Shown here one piece after another: positions 14,953 through 15,282 of a stretch of DNA of 15,282 nt. Origin of the DNA: JACDDK01 sp035689095 (lineage in GTDB: Bacteria > Actinomycetota > Rubrobacteria > Rubrobacterales > Rubrobacteraceae); assembly GCA_035689095.1 (NCBI GenBank), contig DASSMB010000168.1, positions 1-15,282 on the forward strand, read 5' to 3'. Positions within the stretch are counted from its first letter, which is position 1. The number at the start of each line of letters is the position of its first letter. The position numbers and the translations under genes were made by a program. The notes under the pieces are model-generated. The model ran no database searches, was not told the DNA's origin, and was given only the letters and a program-made list of their open reading frames with translations.

Positions 14953-14986
14953 GTATCTTTTGCGAAAGATACCAGGAAAAGATACC
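14953..14986. promoter_or_regulatory. Palindromic operator candidate in the divergent region
   Basis: GTATCTTT (14953-14960) and AAAGATAC (14965-14972) form a perfect 8-bp palindrome with a 4-bp centre. A further copy of AAAGATACC occurs at 14978-14986, 13 bp after the one at 14965-14973. The site covers the predicted -10 of the Rieske operon, as expected of a repressor operator. No regulator gene is visible in the window. Confidence 0.55.
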
Positions 14987-14995
14987 GTCTGTCAC
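14966..14995 (-). promoter_or_regulatory. Predicted promoter of the Rieske/BMP/Nup operon
   Basis: On the minus strand: GTGACA (14995-14990, 5 of 6 to the -35 consensus), an 18-bp spacer, then TATCTT (14971-14966, 4 of 6). Transcription would start near 14959, about 38 nt before the TTG start of the Rieske gene. The -10 is inside the palindrome, so a bound protein would block it. Confidence 0.5.
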
Positions 14996-15047
14996 GCGCC
15001 AACTCTTTGTGCAAAAGGCCAGGATTCATCGCGGAAGAACTGTCCCG

Positions 15048-15056
15048 TGGTATAGA
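15048..15056 (+). promoter_or_regulatory. Extended -10 promoter candidate for the deaminase gene
   Basis: TGGTATAGA is an extended -10 (TG, one base, TATAGA matching 4 of 6). No good -35 lies 16-18 bp upstream, as is common for extended -10 promoters. It would start transcription near 15063 and give a leader of about 80 nt. Confidence 0.4.
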
Positions 15057-15090
15057 GCAAAAGGGCGAGTTGCGTGATCGAGGAACCGGA

Positions 15091-15144
15091 CCTCCGAAGG
15101 GCGTATCCTTCTGGCTGTGGGCTTCTACAGAGGAGGTTTCGGAG
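15091..15144 (+). promoter_or_regulatory. Ribosome site of the deaminase gene and a complementary upstream element
   Basis: AGGAGG (15131-15136) lies 8 nt before the ATG at 15145, and a second GGAG (15141-15144) abuts it. The leader element CCTCCGAA (15091-15098) is complementary to TTCGGAG (15138-15144) and alternatively to the AGGAGG. The mRNA could thus hide its own ribosome site. Whether this fold forms is not known. Confidence 0.4.
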
Positions 15145-15282
15145 ATGGCGGAGCGCAGACCTTTATACGAGATGACCCGGACGCTCGCGGCAACGGCGCG
15201 GGGGGAGGAGCCGGCGGATCTGGTCGTGCGGAACGGCACGCTGGTGAGCGTCACCTCCGGCGAGATAGTGCCGGGGATGAGC
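15145..15282 (+). CDS. ade: Probable adenine deaminase, N-terminal 46 codons only
   Basis: Reads MAERRPLYEMTRTLAATARG followed by EEPADLVVRNGTLVSVTSGE and continues past the window end. The block ATARGEEPADLVVRNGxLVxVxSGEIVPG is the usual start of bacterial adenine deaminases of the amidohydrolase superfamily, which turn adenine into hypoxanthine and ammonia with a metal centre. The metal ligands lie outside, so another amidohydrolase (dihydroorotase or hydantoinase type) cannot be excluded. A strong ribosome site supports the ATG. It is divergent from the Rieske/BMP operon and shares its 223-bp control region, which supports a purine role. Confidence 0.75.
   Translation, partial: MAERRPLYEMTRTLAATARGEEPADLVVRNGTLVSVTSGEIVPGMS

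Noticed and set aside
15063..15144. Purine riboswitch in the deaminase leader
   Set aside because: I do not see the conserved three-way-junction core bases of the purine riboswitch; only simple local pairing is visible.
14922..15254. Upstream extension of the Rieske frame to about 453 codons
   Set aside because: The extra 110 residues overlap the divergent promoter region and the deaminase start, show no Rieske-family similarity, and the TTG at 14921 has an ideal ribosome site.

Overview
The window looks like chromosomal DNA of a high-GC actinobacterium, most probably of the Rubrobacter type. The reasons are dense high-GC coding with frequent GTG/TTG starts, regular use of ATA for isoleucine, an ileS gene under a T-box leader, twin-arginine lipoproteins and a class E/F-like sortase. 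The genus is an inference from style and gene content. There is no rRNA, tRNA, CRISPR array, transposase or phage gene. The base composition is even, so nothing marks a recent insertion.

Layout. Positions 1-1470 (minus) hold the N-terminal 490 codons of an IleS2-type isoleucyl-tRNA synthetase. Its T-box leader and sigma70-like promoter fill 1471-1839. Diverging from it, 1973-3658 (+) encodes a membrane-anchored molybdopterin oxidoreductase of the sulfite oxidase fold. An intergenic region (3659-3953) follows with an 11-bp-phased repeat array, a -10 element and a hairpin with a T-run, then endonuclease V (nfi, 3954-4649). Next comes a family-5 peptide-type ABC uptake operon: a Tat lipoprotein binding protein (4779-6485), then two permeases (6549-7550 and 7552-8454). 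No ATPase gene is present. A sortase (8539-9174) closes the plus-strand half.

The right half is mainly one minus-strand operon read from 14921 down to 9178. It encodes a Rieske non-heme iron oxygenase, a BMP-family binding lipoprotein, a double-NBD ATPase and two LivH-type permeases (NupNOPQ-like). The gene junctions overlap or nearly touch. Diverging from it at 15145 (+) is the start of a probable adenine deaminase. The 223-bp divergent control region has a near-perfect palindrome over the predicted Rieske-operon -10.

How the genes fit together. The right half reads as a purine uptake and catabolism cluster: the BMP/Nup transporter imports a purine base or nucleoside, the deaminase acts on adenine, and the translationally coupled Rieske oxygenase probably oxidises or N-dealkylates a purine-like substrate. 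This cluster is the best candidate for an undescribed pathway. A second candidate is the 11-bp-phased CGTAAC-type array, which occurs before the molybdoenzyme and again before nfi. Each copy ends 10 bp before a -10-like hexamer, as in PhoB-type promoters. The copy before nfi could drive a short structured RNA.
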